NCBI RefSeq assembly: GCF_002304005.1
Contig: NZ_MRCQ01000011.1
Location: forward strand, 114,824 to 178,823
DNA length: 64,000 bases
Direction: 5' to 3'
Source: Flavobacterium sp. ACN6
Lineage (GTDB): Bacteria > Bacteroidota > Bacteroidia > Flavobacteriales > Flavobacteriaceae
The notes below the pieces were generated by a model. That model ran no database searches, was not told the DNA's origin, and saw only the letters and a list, made by a program, of their open reading frames with translations. Positions 17,188-25,671 of this stretch are shown here, piece after piece. Numbering within the stretch: the first letter of the stretch is position 1; every line of letters begins with the position of its first letter. The position numbers were made by a program, and so were the translations under genes.

Positions 17188-17580
17188 ATGAAAAACCTAG
17201 AAAATTCAACAAACAATACATCGGCGATAAGCACTGCATCAGAATACAAATCTGAAATCGTGCCTATCATGGATGCTCTATATATTATAAACGGAAAGTG
17301 GAGAATTCCGATCACTTTAGTATTGATGGAAGGCAACAAAAGGTTTTCTGAAATTCAAAAAGAAGTACACAAAATCACTTCAAAAGTTTTAGCTCATGAA
17401 TTAAAGGAAATGGAGCTAAACGGATTTGTTGAAAAAAAACCAAATGCCCAAAGTCAAGCCAAGACGGAATACCAATTAACAGACTACAGCTTTTCGCTTG
17501 AACCTATTTTAAAATCGTTACGGGATTTTGGTATTCTGCACAGGAATAAAATGCGTAATGAAATCTTTTCATCAAAATAA
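17188..17580 (+). CDS. HxlR-family winged-helix regulator without Cys
   Basis: 130 residues with the HxlR core: IVPIMDALYIINGKWRIPITLVLMEGNKRFSEIQKEVHKITSKVLAHELKEMELNGFVEKKP. Unlike the HxlR at 4440 it has no cysteine near the N terminus, so it should not be a thiol sensor. A weak inverted repeat TTGGT-N12-ACCAA (17120-17141) lies upstream. It begins a run of same-strand genes: OB-fold protein, DUF5777 barrel, cytochrome-type lipoprotein and YceI, with only 44 bp to the next gene. Confidence 0.88.
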   Translation: MKNLENSTNNTSAISTASEYKSEIVPIMDALYIINGKWRIPITLVLMEGNKRFSEIQKEVHKITSKVLAHELKEMELNGFVEKKPNAQSQAKTEYQLTDYSFSLEPILKSLRDFGILHRNKMRNEIFSSK

Positions 17581-17624
17581 AGCAATTATTAATTAAAAAA
17601 ACTGACCCCAAAAAAAACCATCAT

Positions 17625-18032
17625 ATGAAAAGGAAAAAAACAGCAATTATTACAGCGATACTATTGATAGCAGTTTCAGCCGGTATCTATTTTTATTACG
17701 GATTTCTATTTAAAGAAGCCCGTAATATAGAATCAGAGGCGCCAGATTATGAAATAACAGCGGTAAAACTCCTTGATGATTACAACTCAAATCCAAAAAA
17801 AGCAGATTCCTTATACCTCAACAAAACTATTGAAATTACCGGCGTAGTTACCAAACAAACAGATTCTGTAAATACCGTTGAGGGTAACGTTTTTTGTCTC
17901 TTCAATCAAAAAATAAAAGCCGAGCTGGTCAATACAAAAGTAACGGTTAAAGGAAAATGTATTGGCTATGATGAATTATTTCAGGAAGTCAAATTAGATC
18001 AGTGCACATTAATAAACAAACAAATCAAATAA
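17625..18032 (+). CDS. Membrane-anchored OB-fold (tRNA_anti-like) protein
   Basis: 135 residues. One N-terminal membrane helix (about 6-26, AIITAILLIAVSAGIYFYYGF), then a five-stranded OB-fold of the tRNA_anti-like type: YEITAVKLLDDYNSNPKKADSLYLNKTIEITGVVTK, a middle cysteine segment GNVFCLFN, and VTVKGKCIGYDELFQEVKLDQCTLI. The family is found in front of DUF5777/YceI gene sets in Bacteroidota and has no demonstrated activity. Three cysteines (in VFCLF, GKCIG and DQCTL) are notable for a periplasmic domain. It is 7 bp from the next gene. Confidence 0.78.
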   Translation: MKRKKTAIITAILLIAVSAGIYFYYGFLFKEARNIESEAPDYEITAVKLLDDYNSNPKKADSLYLNKTIEITGVVTKQTDSVNTVEGNVFCLFNQKIKAELVNTKVTVKGKCIGYDELFQEVKLDQCTLINKQIK

Positions 18033-18039
18033 TCAATTT

Positions 18040-18882
18040 ATGAAGAAATTTTTAGTTCCAATCTGCCTTTTTCTGGCGACCATGGCATACTCGCAAGATG
18101 ATTTACTGAATAGTCTTGATTCTACTCAGGTAGAAGAAAATTATTCCAGCGCAACTTTCAAAGCTTTACAGCTCGTGACGCTGCAGACTACCAAAATGCC
18201 TGCAAAAAAAGAATTTTATTTTGTGGTTTCGCACCGATTTGGAACTGTTAAAGATGGTTTTGACAGTTTTTTTGGACTTGATAATGCGACTACAAAGCTA
18301 GGCGGAATTTATGGGGTTACAGACTGGTTATCAGTAAGTCTGTCGAGACATACGTTGAATAAAATGTATGAAACCGGACTTAAATATAGATTGACAAGAC
18401 AAGGCGATAATTTTCCTTTGGACATTGTTGGATACAGCGTTGCCGATATCAATACTTTTTTAGAAAAAGAACAATATCCAGGTTTAGAATTTAAGCATCG
18501 TATGACGTACGTACAGCAATTGCTGGTCTCTAGAAAAGTTAGTGAAAAGCTGTCAGTAGAATTAGTTCCCTCATTTATACACAAAAACCTTTATAATCCT
18601 GATATCGAAAGAGACAATCAGTTTTCTTTTGGCGGAGGCGGACGTTATAAAATCACTAAAAGATTATCTGTCAATTTAGAATACATGCACAATTTTGACA
18701 AACCAGACTTTTATAAAAACCCACTTTCTGTAGGTCTTGATGTAGAAACAGGCGGACACGTTTTTCAATTAATATTTACCAATTCACAATCGATGAGTGA
18801 AAGCGGTTACCTCACAAATGCGAGCGGTGACTGGGGCAAAGGAGATTTCTTCTTCGGATTTAACTTATACAGAGTATTTTAA
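18040..18882 (+). CDS. DUF5777 beta-barrel protein
   Basis: 280 residues: signal peptide (ending MAYSQ), then repeated amphipathic strands (FYFVVSHRFGTVKDGFDSFFGLDNATTKLGGIYGVTDWLSVSLSR, KRLSVNLEYMHNF, FGFNLYRVF) as expected for an outer membrane barrel of the DUF5777 group. The SHRFG...DNATTKLGG pattern is typical of the family. Function unknown; it is consistently linked to a c-type cytochrome-like lipoprotein and YceI, which hints at a redox or hydrophobic-ligand role in the envelope. Confidence 0.82.
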   Translation: MKKFLVPICLFLATMAYSQDDLLNSLDSTQVEENYSSATFKALQLVTLQTTKMPAKKEFYFVVSHRFGTVKDGFDSFFGLDNATTKLGGIYGVTDWLSVSLSRHTLNKMYETGLKYRLTRQGDNFPLDIVGYSVADINTFLEKEQYPGLEFKHRMTYVQQLLVSRKVSEKLSVELVPSFIHKNLYNPDIERDNQFSFGGGGRYKITKRLSVNLEYMHNFDKPDFYKNPLSVGLDVETGGHVFQLIFTNSQSMSESGYLTNASGDWGKGDFFFGFNLYRVF

Positions 18883-18901
18883 TAACTATAAACAACTGAT
18901 C

Positions 18902-19315
18902 ATGAAAAAAACAATCGTACTTACAATCTTATTTGCTGCATTTGCAAGCTGTAGTGATTCTGATACTGTTCAAGATATCGAAGCACCAACAAACCCAACG
19001 ACACCGACAAACCCAACGAATCCAACAGATCCAACAACTCCTACGACTCCAACTACTTCAATTACTTATAGCAAAGACGTAAAATCAATTATTGATGCTA
19101 ATTGTATCAGCTGTCATCAAAGCGGAAGATCTGCAGCCTTCAGACCTTTGGTTACTTATGCCCAAGTAAAAGCGGCTGTAGAAAGTGCAGGTTTATTAGG
19201 CCGAATTCAATTGCAAAGCGGTCAGCAGGGACTTATGCCTCAAGGCGGAAGAATGTCTCAGGCTAATATTGATTTGGTTGTAAAATGGAATACTGACGGA
19301 CTTAAAGAAAATTAA
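18902..19315 (+). CDS. Lipoprotein with c-type heme motif and Thr/Pro linker
   Basis: 137 residues from the ATG at 18902. A lipobox (AAFASC, Cys17) is followed by a Thr/Pro/Asn-rich linker (about residues 30-55) and a small cytochrome c-like domain containing one CISCH heme-binding motif after SIIDANC and a later Met-rich segment (GLMPQGGRM) that may supply the axial methionine. It should be an outer-envelope electron carrier tethered on a flexible arm. Located between DUF5777 and YceI genes, 5 bp before the latter. Confidence 0.82.
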   Translation: MKKTIVLTILFAAFASCSDSDTVQDIEAPTNPTTPTNPTNPTDPTTPTTPTTSITYSKDVKSIIDANCISCHQSGRSAAFRPLVTYAQVKAAVESAGLLGRIQLQSGQQGLMPQGGRMSQANIDLVVKWNTDGLKEN

Positions 19316-19320
19316 CTATC

Positions 19321-19875
19321 ATGAAAAAATCATTCATTAATTTCTTTACGCTGCTGTCAATTATTATTGTAACGCAAAACCTAACTGCGCAAAAATTAAT
19401 TACAAAAACAGGAAATATAAAATTTCAGGCTACTGTGCCTTCTTATGAAGAAATCGCTGCAGAAAACAAATCGGTATCGGCAGTTTTGGAACAGTCAACA
19501 GGGGATTTCGCTTCTTTGGTTCTCATAAAAGGTTTCCGCTTTAAAGTCGCTTTAATGGAAGAGCATTTTAACGAAAATTACATGGAATCTGAAAAATTTT
19601 CAAAAGCCACTTTAAAAGGAAAAATAGAGGATTTTGATATTTCTAAAATTACAAACACGCCTAAAAATTTTACTTTAAAAGGGGATCTTACTATTCACGG
19701 AAAAACAAAACCGATAACTGTAATCATGAAAATTTCGAAAGCAGCAAACGGAGTTAATACAATTGGTTCTTTTGAAGTAAAACCAGAAGATTTTGACATC
19801 GAAATACCAAGTCTTGTTAGAAAGAAAATCGCCGATAAAATAAAAATCAACTACAATTTTTTATTAGTTAAATAA
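19321..19875 (+). CDS. YceI-like periplasmic lipid-binding protein
   Basis: 184 residues with a signal peptide (ending LTAQ). The YceI fold, an extended lipocalin-like barrel binding isoprenoids such as quinones, is indicated by KTGNIKFQATVPSYEEIAAENKSVSAVLEQSTGDFASLVLIKGFRF, FNENYMESEKFSKATLKGKI and FTLKGDLTIHGKTKPITV. With the neighbouring cytochrome-type lipoprotein it may be part of an envelope electron-transfer or quinone-handling set; this is inference from context. Confidence 0.88.
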   Translation: MKKSFINFFTLLSIIIVTQNLTAQKLITKTGNIKFQATVPSYEEIAAENKSVSAVLEQSTGDFASLVLIKGFRFKVALMEEHFNENYMESEKFSKATLKGKIEDFDISKITNTPKNFTLKGDLTIHGKTKPITVIMKISKAANGVNTIGSFEVKPEDFDIEIPSLVRKKIADKIKINYNFLLVK

Positions 19876-19919
19876 AAGTCTTTTGATTTGGAAGATCATT
19901 AAACATGACTATGTTCTGG

Positions 19920-19952
19920 GGTCGGTTTTGTATTAAGCCGGCCTCTTTTTTT
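19920..19952 (+). terminator. Terminator after the YceI gene
   Basis: GGTCGGTTT pairs with AAGCCGGCC (two G-T pairs) around a six-base loop, followed by a T-rich tract. It shows that the next gene starts at the ATG at 19971 rather than at the upstream in-frame ATG at 19905, and is probably not transcribed with YceI. Confidence 0.7.
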
Positions 19953-19970
19953 AACTTCAATTCAAACAAA

Positions 19971-20372
19971 ATGATCTGCAAAAATTACGTTGTTACCGGA
20001 GAAGATGTAAATGATTTTATGGTTATGGAAAGTGCTTCATATATTTCATATACCGTTCGATTATTCTATCATTTTTTATTTCGAAACGGATTTTCAAAAG
20101 AGAAACTCCATATCTTAAATCTCGATTTACAGGAAGGCAATCATGTATTTGTCTGCTACAAAGACCTCATGTTTACGGAACACTTTTTTGTTGAACTCAA
20201 ACATTGTTATATAGCGGATAAAATCAATATTAAAAGTAGTTTTTTCAACTCCAAAAACGAATGCTGCGCAGAAGTAACCAAAGAAATAGAATGGTTTGAC
20301 TCTCGAAAAGGAGAAGTTATTGGAGCGCCAAAACAAATTCTAAAGCATTTTAGCCAAAATAGGGCAATATAA
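19971..20372 (+). CDS. Acyl-CoA thioesterase-like hotdog-fold protein
   Basis: 133 residues from the ATG at 19971, chosen because a terminator covers the longer frame's start. The pattern NDFMVMESASYISYTVRLFYHFLFRNGFSKEKLHI, then VCYKDLMFTEHFFVELKHCYI, then NECCAEVTKEIEWFDSRKGEVI resembles small thioesterases of the YbgC/FadM type: a long central helix after the first strand and later paired strands. The usual Asp/Glu near the helix start is not obvious, so catalysis is uncertain. It stands alone between two terminators. Confidence 0.6.
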   Translation: MICKNYVVTGEDVNDFMVMESASYISYTVRLFYHFLFRNGFSKEKLHILNLDLQEGNHVFVCYKDLMFTEHFFVELKHCYIADKINIKSSFFNSKNECCAEVTKEIEWFDSRKGEVIGAPKQILKHFSQNRAI

Positions 20373-20454
20373 TTATTTGCTGTTTTATTGAAATTTTGAA
20401 CAAGTAAAACAGCATAATCTGATCCTTTTCTAAGTTATAAATCTAAAAAACTAA

Positions 20455-20483
20455 AAAAGAGCTGTTGGCAAAACAGCTCTTTT
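20455..20483. terminator. Strong bidirectional terminator
   Basis: A perfect 12-bp stem AAAAGAGCTGTT/AACAGCTCTTTT with a 5-base loop between the convergent thioesterase-like and M16 peptidase genes. It ends the long minus-strand SusCD locus. Confidence 0.85.
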
Positions 20484-20561
20484 AGGTTTTTCAAGTGTAA
20501 TGTACAAGCTTACTAATTCATATACTTCAAAATAAAAATCAATGAAAAACCATTTTTATTG

Positions 20562-23384
20562 TTATTGAGCATTAGTAATCTGAGTTTTCGATTTCATAAT
20601 TACTTCAACCGTTTTTGGTTTGGTAAAAAACTGTTTGGCAAAAGCTTTTATATCTGCAGGAGTAATTTCGTTTAAGGTTTTCTTATAAATCGTATCATCT
20701 TTAAATTCTTCATTATTTAAAAACATACTATTTAAATTTGCCAGCCAAAAAACATTGCTTAAAACTTTTTCTGCTCTTGATTTTAAAACTGTATTCTTTA
20801 CAGATTGAACGTCTTCTTCCTTTACCTCTTTTTGCTGCATTAATTCAATTTGTTCGTAAACAATTTTGGTCAGCTTTTCTTCTTTTTCAGGATCAGAATC
20901 AAAATTAATGGTCATCGAATATTCGTCAGAAGGAAGTCTGCTCACGCCTGAAGAAACATTTACACCATAGCTTCCGCCCTCTTCTTCACGAATCAAATCC
21001 AAGTATTTTTTAGATAAAATTTCAGATAAAATATGCAGCGTAAATACATTTTTATAGGTATACGGAAACTCTTTTAAAAATCGGATGTATACGCTCGCCT
21101 TTGGTACATTCATTTCACGAATTAATACTTGTTTCGAAATTCCATCAGCAGGATTGATATGATTGTCTACGAAATTTTCGGTTTTACTGTTGTCAGATGA
21201 AATGCTACCAATATATTTTTCAAGCAGCAAAAGCGTATTTTCAGGAAGATTTCCGGTGAAAACAAAAGTAAAATCGGCTGCATTTTTAATTCTGTTTTTA
21301 TAGATTTCTGATGCTTTTTCGAAACTCAACTGCTTGATAAATGGTTCATTAAAAAGCGGTACCCTTTTATTGCGATTTGAATTTAAAAGCGAAATAGTAT
21401 CCTGAAACACTTTCGGATTTGTATTTGCAGCATTTTCTAAAGAATTGCTTAAACTGGTCACCATTCTTGCATATGAATCTTTATCAAATCTTGGATTTTC
21501 AAAATACAAATAAAGCAGCTCCAACAAAGTTTCGAGATCTTTTTGATTGCTCGAACCTTTAAAACCTTCGGTTAATTCTGTTATGTATGGTTTCAGACTT
21601 ACAATTTTTCCGTTTAATTTATCCTGTAAATCAGTATTTTTTAAGTTACCCAATCCAGAACTTTCTACTAAACCAACCGCAATTTGTGAAGATGGAATAT
21701 CTTCTGTTTTAAGTATAGAACTTCCTCCTTTACTAAATGCAGAAAACAAGATTTCATCTTTTGCTAAAGTGGTTGGATACAAAATAATTTTGGCGTCGTT
21801 ACTTAAAACATACCCTTTTGCACCGGCAATTCCGTCAACATTAAACTCCTTAGATACTTTAGAACCTTTTAGTTCTGCTGTAATCAAAGGCTGATCTGTA
21901 TCTGTCTCTTTGTATTTTTCCAAAGGCATTTTTTTTACCGATGCCATAATGCTTAGATACTCTTCTTTTGACGGATAAATAACATCACTTTTATCTGGAC
22001 CCGTAACTGTTAAAACAATATTATCAGCGGTCTGCAGTTTTTTTACAGCCTCATTTATTTCAGAAAGTGTAATCGAAGCCAGACGTTTTTTAATGTTTTC
22101 ATATTGCGTTTCAATGCTTTCAAACGGAACCGCTTTCAGGAAATAATTAACTAATTCTTCAGCAAATTCATCGCTGTTGATTTTGTCTTTATTCTGAAGT
22201 AAATCTTCATAATAACTTAAAATTCCTTCTTTATTTCGGTCTAATTCTTTTTGTGTAAAACCATAACGAACAGCTCTTTCGGTTTCGATCATTAATTCTT
22301 TAAACCCAGCTGCTGTTTTATTGTTTTTAGGAACCACATATAAACTGTATGAGTTGGTTAATCTCGATACTTCTGAAGCTCCTCCGGCCATTTTCAAAAC
22401 CGATGTTTCGTTATTCTGAATAAATTCCTGATAACGCCTGTTCATCATATCTGTACATAGATTATCGACCAAATCTTTTCTGATGTTTGCTGCGTTTTTA
22501 ACTTTATCAAAATCTTTTTTATAGTAAAGAACTATTGCTGTTTCCTGCGCTTCTTTATCTTTTGCTAAAACATATTCAATTCCTTTATTTTTCGGAATCG
22601 AAACATAATAACGTTCAGCAGGATTTTTTGGCATTTCTACAGAAGAAAAAATCTCTATAATTTTTTGCTCTACTTGTTTTACATCAATATCTCCAACTAC
22701 AATAACAGATTGTAAATCTGGTCGGTACCATTTTTTATAATAATCTCTAAGAACTTTATATTCAAAATTATTGATGATATTTAAATCGCCTATAACATCG
22801 CGTTTTGCGTATTTAGAACCTTTAAACAGAGTTTTATCGGTTTCTAAACGAAGTCTGAAATCTGAGTCTCTTCTTGTTCTCCACTCTTCTCTGATCACAC
22901 CGCGTTCTGCATCAATTTCTGCTTCTTTTAAAGAAAGAAAACCAGACCAGTCGTGCAGGGCTAAAAGACAGGAATCTACCAATTTATCATCAGTAGAAGG
23001 TACATTACTCAAGTTATAAACCGTTTGATCCTGCGCCGTATAAGCATTAATATCAGCACCAAAACGAACTCCTTTTTTCTCGAGCATATCGATAATTCCT
23101 TTTCCTTCAAAGTTCTGAGTTCCATTAAAAGCCATGTGCTCCAGGAAATGTGCTAATCCATTTTGATCGTCGTTTTCCAGTATGGCTCCCACATTTTGAG
23201 CAAAATAAAAACTGACACGATCTTTTGGCCATTCATTATGAAGCACATAATATTTCATTCCGTTTTTTAAAGTTCCCGAAGCCACCTCTTTACTAAGCGG
23301 AATCGTGGTCGAAAACTGCGCGTTGCTTTTAATCCCAAAACATAAAAGTATCAGGAATAGATATTGTGTTTGAAATAATTTCAT
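20562..23384 (-). CDS. M16 family zinc metallopeptidase (PqqL-like)
   Basis: 940 residues with a signal peptide (ending KSNAQ). The inverted zinc motif HxxEH is present as HFLEH at residues 79-83 (His79, Glu82, His83), followed by GAxxNAYT (FGADINAYTAQDQTVY) and the downstream Glu region (EAEIDAERGVIREEW). Two M16/M16_C pairs make the usual clam-shell of about 900 residues; the second half lacks the zinc motif, as normal. Such secreted peptidases cut peptides and small proteins. It is the last gene of the ECF/FecR/SusCD locus, which argues that the locus handles peptides or polypeptides. Confidence 0.92.
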   Translation of the reverse strand: MKLFQTQYLFLILLCFGIKSNAQFSTTIPLSKEVASGTLKNGMKYYVLHNEWPKDRVSFYFAQNVGAILENDDQNGLAHFLEHMAFNGTQNFEGKGIIDMLEKKGVRFGADINAYTAQDQTVYNLSNVPSTDDKLVDSCLLALHDWSGFLSLKEAEIDAERGVIREEWRTRRDSDFRLRLETDKTLFKGSKYAKRDVIGDLNIINNFEYKVLRDYYKKWYRPDLQSVIVVGDIDVKQVEQKIIEIFSSVEMPKNPAERYYVSIPKNKGIEYVLAKDKEAQETAIVLYYKKDFDKVKNAANIRKDLVDNLCTDMMNRRYQEFIQNNETSVLKMAGGASEVSRLTNSYSLYVVPKNNKTAAGFKELMIETERAVRYGFTQKELDRNKEGILSYYEDLLQNKDKINSDEFAEELVNYFLKAVPFESIETQYENIKKRLASITLSEINEAVKKLQTADNIVLTVTGPDKSDVIYPSKEEYLSIMASVKKMPLEKYKETDTDQPLITAELKGSKVSKEFNVDGIAGAKGYVLSNDAKIILYPTTLAKDEILFSAFSKGGSSILKTEDIPSSQIAVGLVESSGLGNLKNTDLQDKLNGKIVSLKPYITELTEGFKGSSNQKDLETLLELLYLYFENPRFDKDSYARMVTSLSNSLENAANTNPKVFQDTISLLNSNRNKRVPLFNEPFIKQLSFEKASEIYKNRIKNAADFTFVFTGNLPENTLLLLEKYIGSISSDNSKTENFVDNHINPADGISKQVLIREMNVPKASVYIRFLKEFPYTYKNVFTLHILSEILSKKYLDLIREEEGGSYGVNVSSGVSRLPSDEYSMTINFDSDPEKEEKLTKIVYEQIELMQQKEVKEEDVQSVKNTVLKSRAEKVLSNVFWLANLNSMFLNNEEFKDDTIYKKTLNEITPADIKAFAKQFFTKPKTVEVIMKSKTQITNAQ

Positions 23385-23412
23385 TTGATATTTTTTATTT
23401 TTTTTCCATCAT

Positions 23413-23520
23413 TTTGTCAATCCTGACGAAGGAAGGATCGCACTAGAAACTCCGTATAGTGTATCACTAATCTATGTAGAGTTGCTTGCGAAGATTTCTC
23501 CTTCGTCGAAATTGACAAAC
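23413..23520. repeat. Intergenic inverted-repeat element between M16 and dsbD
   Basis: TTTGTCAATCCTGACGAAGG near the left end and CCTTCGTCGAAATTGACAAA at the right end form long imperfect inverted arms around about 60 bp. Elements of this TTGTCA...GACGAAGG type are scattered in Flavobacteriia genomes. Confidence 0.65.
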
Positions 23521-23548
23521 TGTACTTTACTATAAGCTTTTTTTAAAA

Positions 23549-25573
23549 CTATTTCTTAAAGTTCCCAACACCTTCTTTCAACCAATTGGTATAAAATGGA
23601 ATATCTGGATTATAAGCTGTAGGCTGATTTAAGTTTTCGCCTTTATGATCGATTAAAACGTAGTACGGCTGGGCATTTGTCTTGTATTTCAGGATTTGAA
23701 ATTCACTCCATTTCTGACCGATATATTTTAATTTTTTTCCAGTAATTTTTGAGGTAATCTGCTCCTTTTCTTCCAACGGTCTTTTGTCATCTACATATAA
23801 TGAAATTACGATTACATCATTTTTTAATTGTGATAAAACCTGCGGATCTGGCCAAACGCGTTCTTCCATTTTACGGCAGTTTACACAGGCAAATCCGGTA
23901 AAATCAAGCATTACGGGTTTGTTAACTTTTTTGGCATAAGCCAATCCCAAATCATAATCTCTGAAAACCATAATTCCGTTTGGACCTTCTTCTGCCCCTT
24001 CAGGCAGAATTGCTGCAGCTATATTTGGTGATGCCGACATTCCGATTCCGTTTGGCGATTCGCTGTATTGTTTTGGAGGAGGAAATCCGCTGATCCATTG
24101 CAGCGGTGCGCCCCATAATCCCGGAATTAAATAAATGGTAAAAGCGAGAACTACAATTCCGAAACTCAATCTTCCTACAGAAAGATGTGTTACAGGCGAG
24201 TCATGCGAAAGCTGGATTTTTCCAAATAAATAAAAGGTTAAGGCTGTAAAAATGGCTATCCAAATTGCTAAAAAGGTTTCTCTTTCTAATAAATGCAATT
24301 GCAAAACCAAATCGGCATTGGATAAAAATTTAAAAGCTAAAGCCAGTTCTAAAAATCCTAAAACTACTTTTACCGAATTTAACCAGCCTCCCGATTTTGG
24401 AAGTGAATTCATCCATCCTGGAAAAGCAGCAAAAAGTGTAAATGGTAAAGCGATTGCCAATGAAAAACCAAACATTCCGATAACAGGTGCTAAACCTCCC
24501 TGACTAGCCGACTGAACTAATAATGTTCCCACAATTGGCCCCGTACATGAAAAGGATACAATAGCAAGCGCCAAAGCCATAAAAAAGATGCCGATTATAC
24601 CGCTTTTTTGCGAGTTATTATCGACTTTAGTAAGCCATGAACTTGGTAAAACAATTTCGAATGCTCCTAAAAATGATATGGCAAAAACAACTAATAATAA
24701 AAAGAATATTAAATTGAATACCACATTTGTTGCCAGTGCATTCAAGGCATCGGCACCAAAAATAGTGGTTACCAATGTTCCTAAAGCCACATAAATAATA
24801 ATGATGAAAACGCCATATACTAAAGCATTTCTAATTCCGGCTGCTTTATTTTTACTTTGTTTGGTAAAAAAACTAACCGTCATTGGGATCATTGGAAAAA
24901 CACAAGGTGTTAACAAAGCGGCTAATCCTCCTAAAAAGCTCAATAAAAAAATACTCCAGATATTTTCTCCTTTTGCTGTATTTTCATTTTTTTGAAGCGA
25001 TACAATCTCTTTTTTCATTTCTGTTTTCACAGGAACTTCTGCCGTAATTGTATCTTCTTTAACAGGAACAATGGTGTCTGTTTGAACCGTTTCTGCCACT
25101 TTTACTTCTTCTTTCGCAGCACCTTTCGGAATCTCAAAAACAAATTCTCTTTCGGTTGGCGGTAAACAGCTTTGATCATTGCACACCATAAATTCTATAG
25201 TTGCTTTAACTTTAAAAGCATCGTTTTTTTTTCTTTCTATTTTTTGTGTAAAAACAGCTTTTGTTTCAAAAAGTTTGATGCGCATATTAAAAATCGGATC
25301 ATCAATTTCGTGTCCGTTTGGCTCAACAACGCCTCCTTTTGCTGTATAATTTTTAGATTTCGCAAATACAAAACTGGTTGGCATTGGTCCGTTTGCGGGA
25401 ACTTTTTGCGAATACATGTGCCAGCCTTTGTCTATTTGCGCTGTAATGCTTAATTCATAACTAGAGTTATCAACTTCTTTTACAGATGTTTTAAACGATA
25501 CGGGGTCGTAAATCTGGGCAGTAAGATTATGCATCGCAAAGAAAATTGCGATAAAAAGAATTAATTTTTTCAT
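23549..25573 (-). CDS. dsbD: Thiol:disulfide interchange protein DsbD
   Basis: 674 residues from the ATG at 25573; the open frame extends further upstream but the signal peptide MKKLILFIAIFFAMHNLTAQ starts here. Domains in order: N-terminal periplasmic DsbD-alpha sandwich (to about 165, with MVCNDQSCLPP), eight membrane helices of the DsbD-beta/CcdA type (about 205-500, including TPCVFPMIPM and FSCTGPIVG), and a C-terminal thioredoxin domain with CVNC at 563-566. It carries electrons from cytoplasmic thioredoxin to periplasmic thiols. It lies within the SusCD locus between two repeat elements and probably keeps the TlpA-like redoxin encoded nearby reduced. Confidence 0.93.
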   Translation of the reverse strand: MKKLILFIAIFFAMHNLTAQIYDPVSFKTSVKEVDNSSYELSITAQIDKGWHMYSQKVPANGPMPTSFVFAKSKNYTAKGGVVEPNGHEIDDPIFNMRIKLFETKAVFTQKIERKKNDAFKVKATIEFMVCNDQSCLPPTEREFVFEIPKGAAKEEVKVAETVQTDTIVPVKEDTITAEVPVKTEMKKEIVSLQKNENTAKGENIWSIFLLSFLGGLAALLTPCVFPMIPMTVSFFTKQSKNKAAGIRNALVYGVFIIIIYVALGTLVTTIFGADALNALATNVVFNLIFFLLLVVFAISFLGAFEIVLPSSWLTKVDNNSQKSGIIGIFFMALALAIVSFSCTGPIVGTLLVQSASQGGLAPVIGMFGFSLAIALPFTLFAAFPGWMNSLPKSGGWLNSVKVVLGFLELALAFKFLSNADLVLQLHLLERETFLAIWIAIFTALTFYLFGKIQLSHDSPVTHLSVGRLSFGIVVLAFTIYLIPGLWGAPLQWISGFPPPKQYSESPNGIGMSASPNIAAAILPEGAEEGPNGIMVFRDYDLGLAYAKKVNKPVMLDFTGFACVNCRKMEERVWPDPQVLSQLKNDVIVISLYVDDKRPLEEKEQITSKITGKKLKYIGQKWSEFQILKYKTNAQPYYVLIDHKGENLNQPTAYNPDIPFYTNWLKEGVGNFKK

Positions 25574-25617
25574 GGTAAAGAAAATTGATTTTTTTTTAGA
25601 TTTCAGATTGCTTAACA

Positions 25618-25669
25618 TTTTGTCAGGTTTAGCGATCCCAAAACTTCGGGATCGCTCAGGGTGACAAAC
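25618..25669. repeat. Palindromic intergenic element between dsbD and the hydrolase
   Basis: AGCGATCCC (25631-25639) and GGGATCGCT (25648-25656) form a perfect 9-bp stem, flanked by outer arms TTTGTCAGG and the GGTGACAAA-type right end. It belongs to the TGTCA(C/T)CCTGAGCGA class of dispersed repeats common in this phylum. Confidence 0.65.
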
Positions 25670-25671
25670 TA

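Noticed and set aside
19905..19970. Upstream ATG as start of the thioesterase-like gene
   Set aside because: A terminator hairpin with T tract occupies 19920-19952, and homologous sequence begins at the ATG at 19971.
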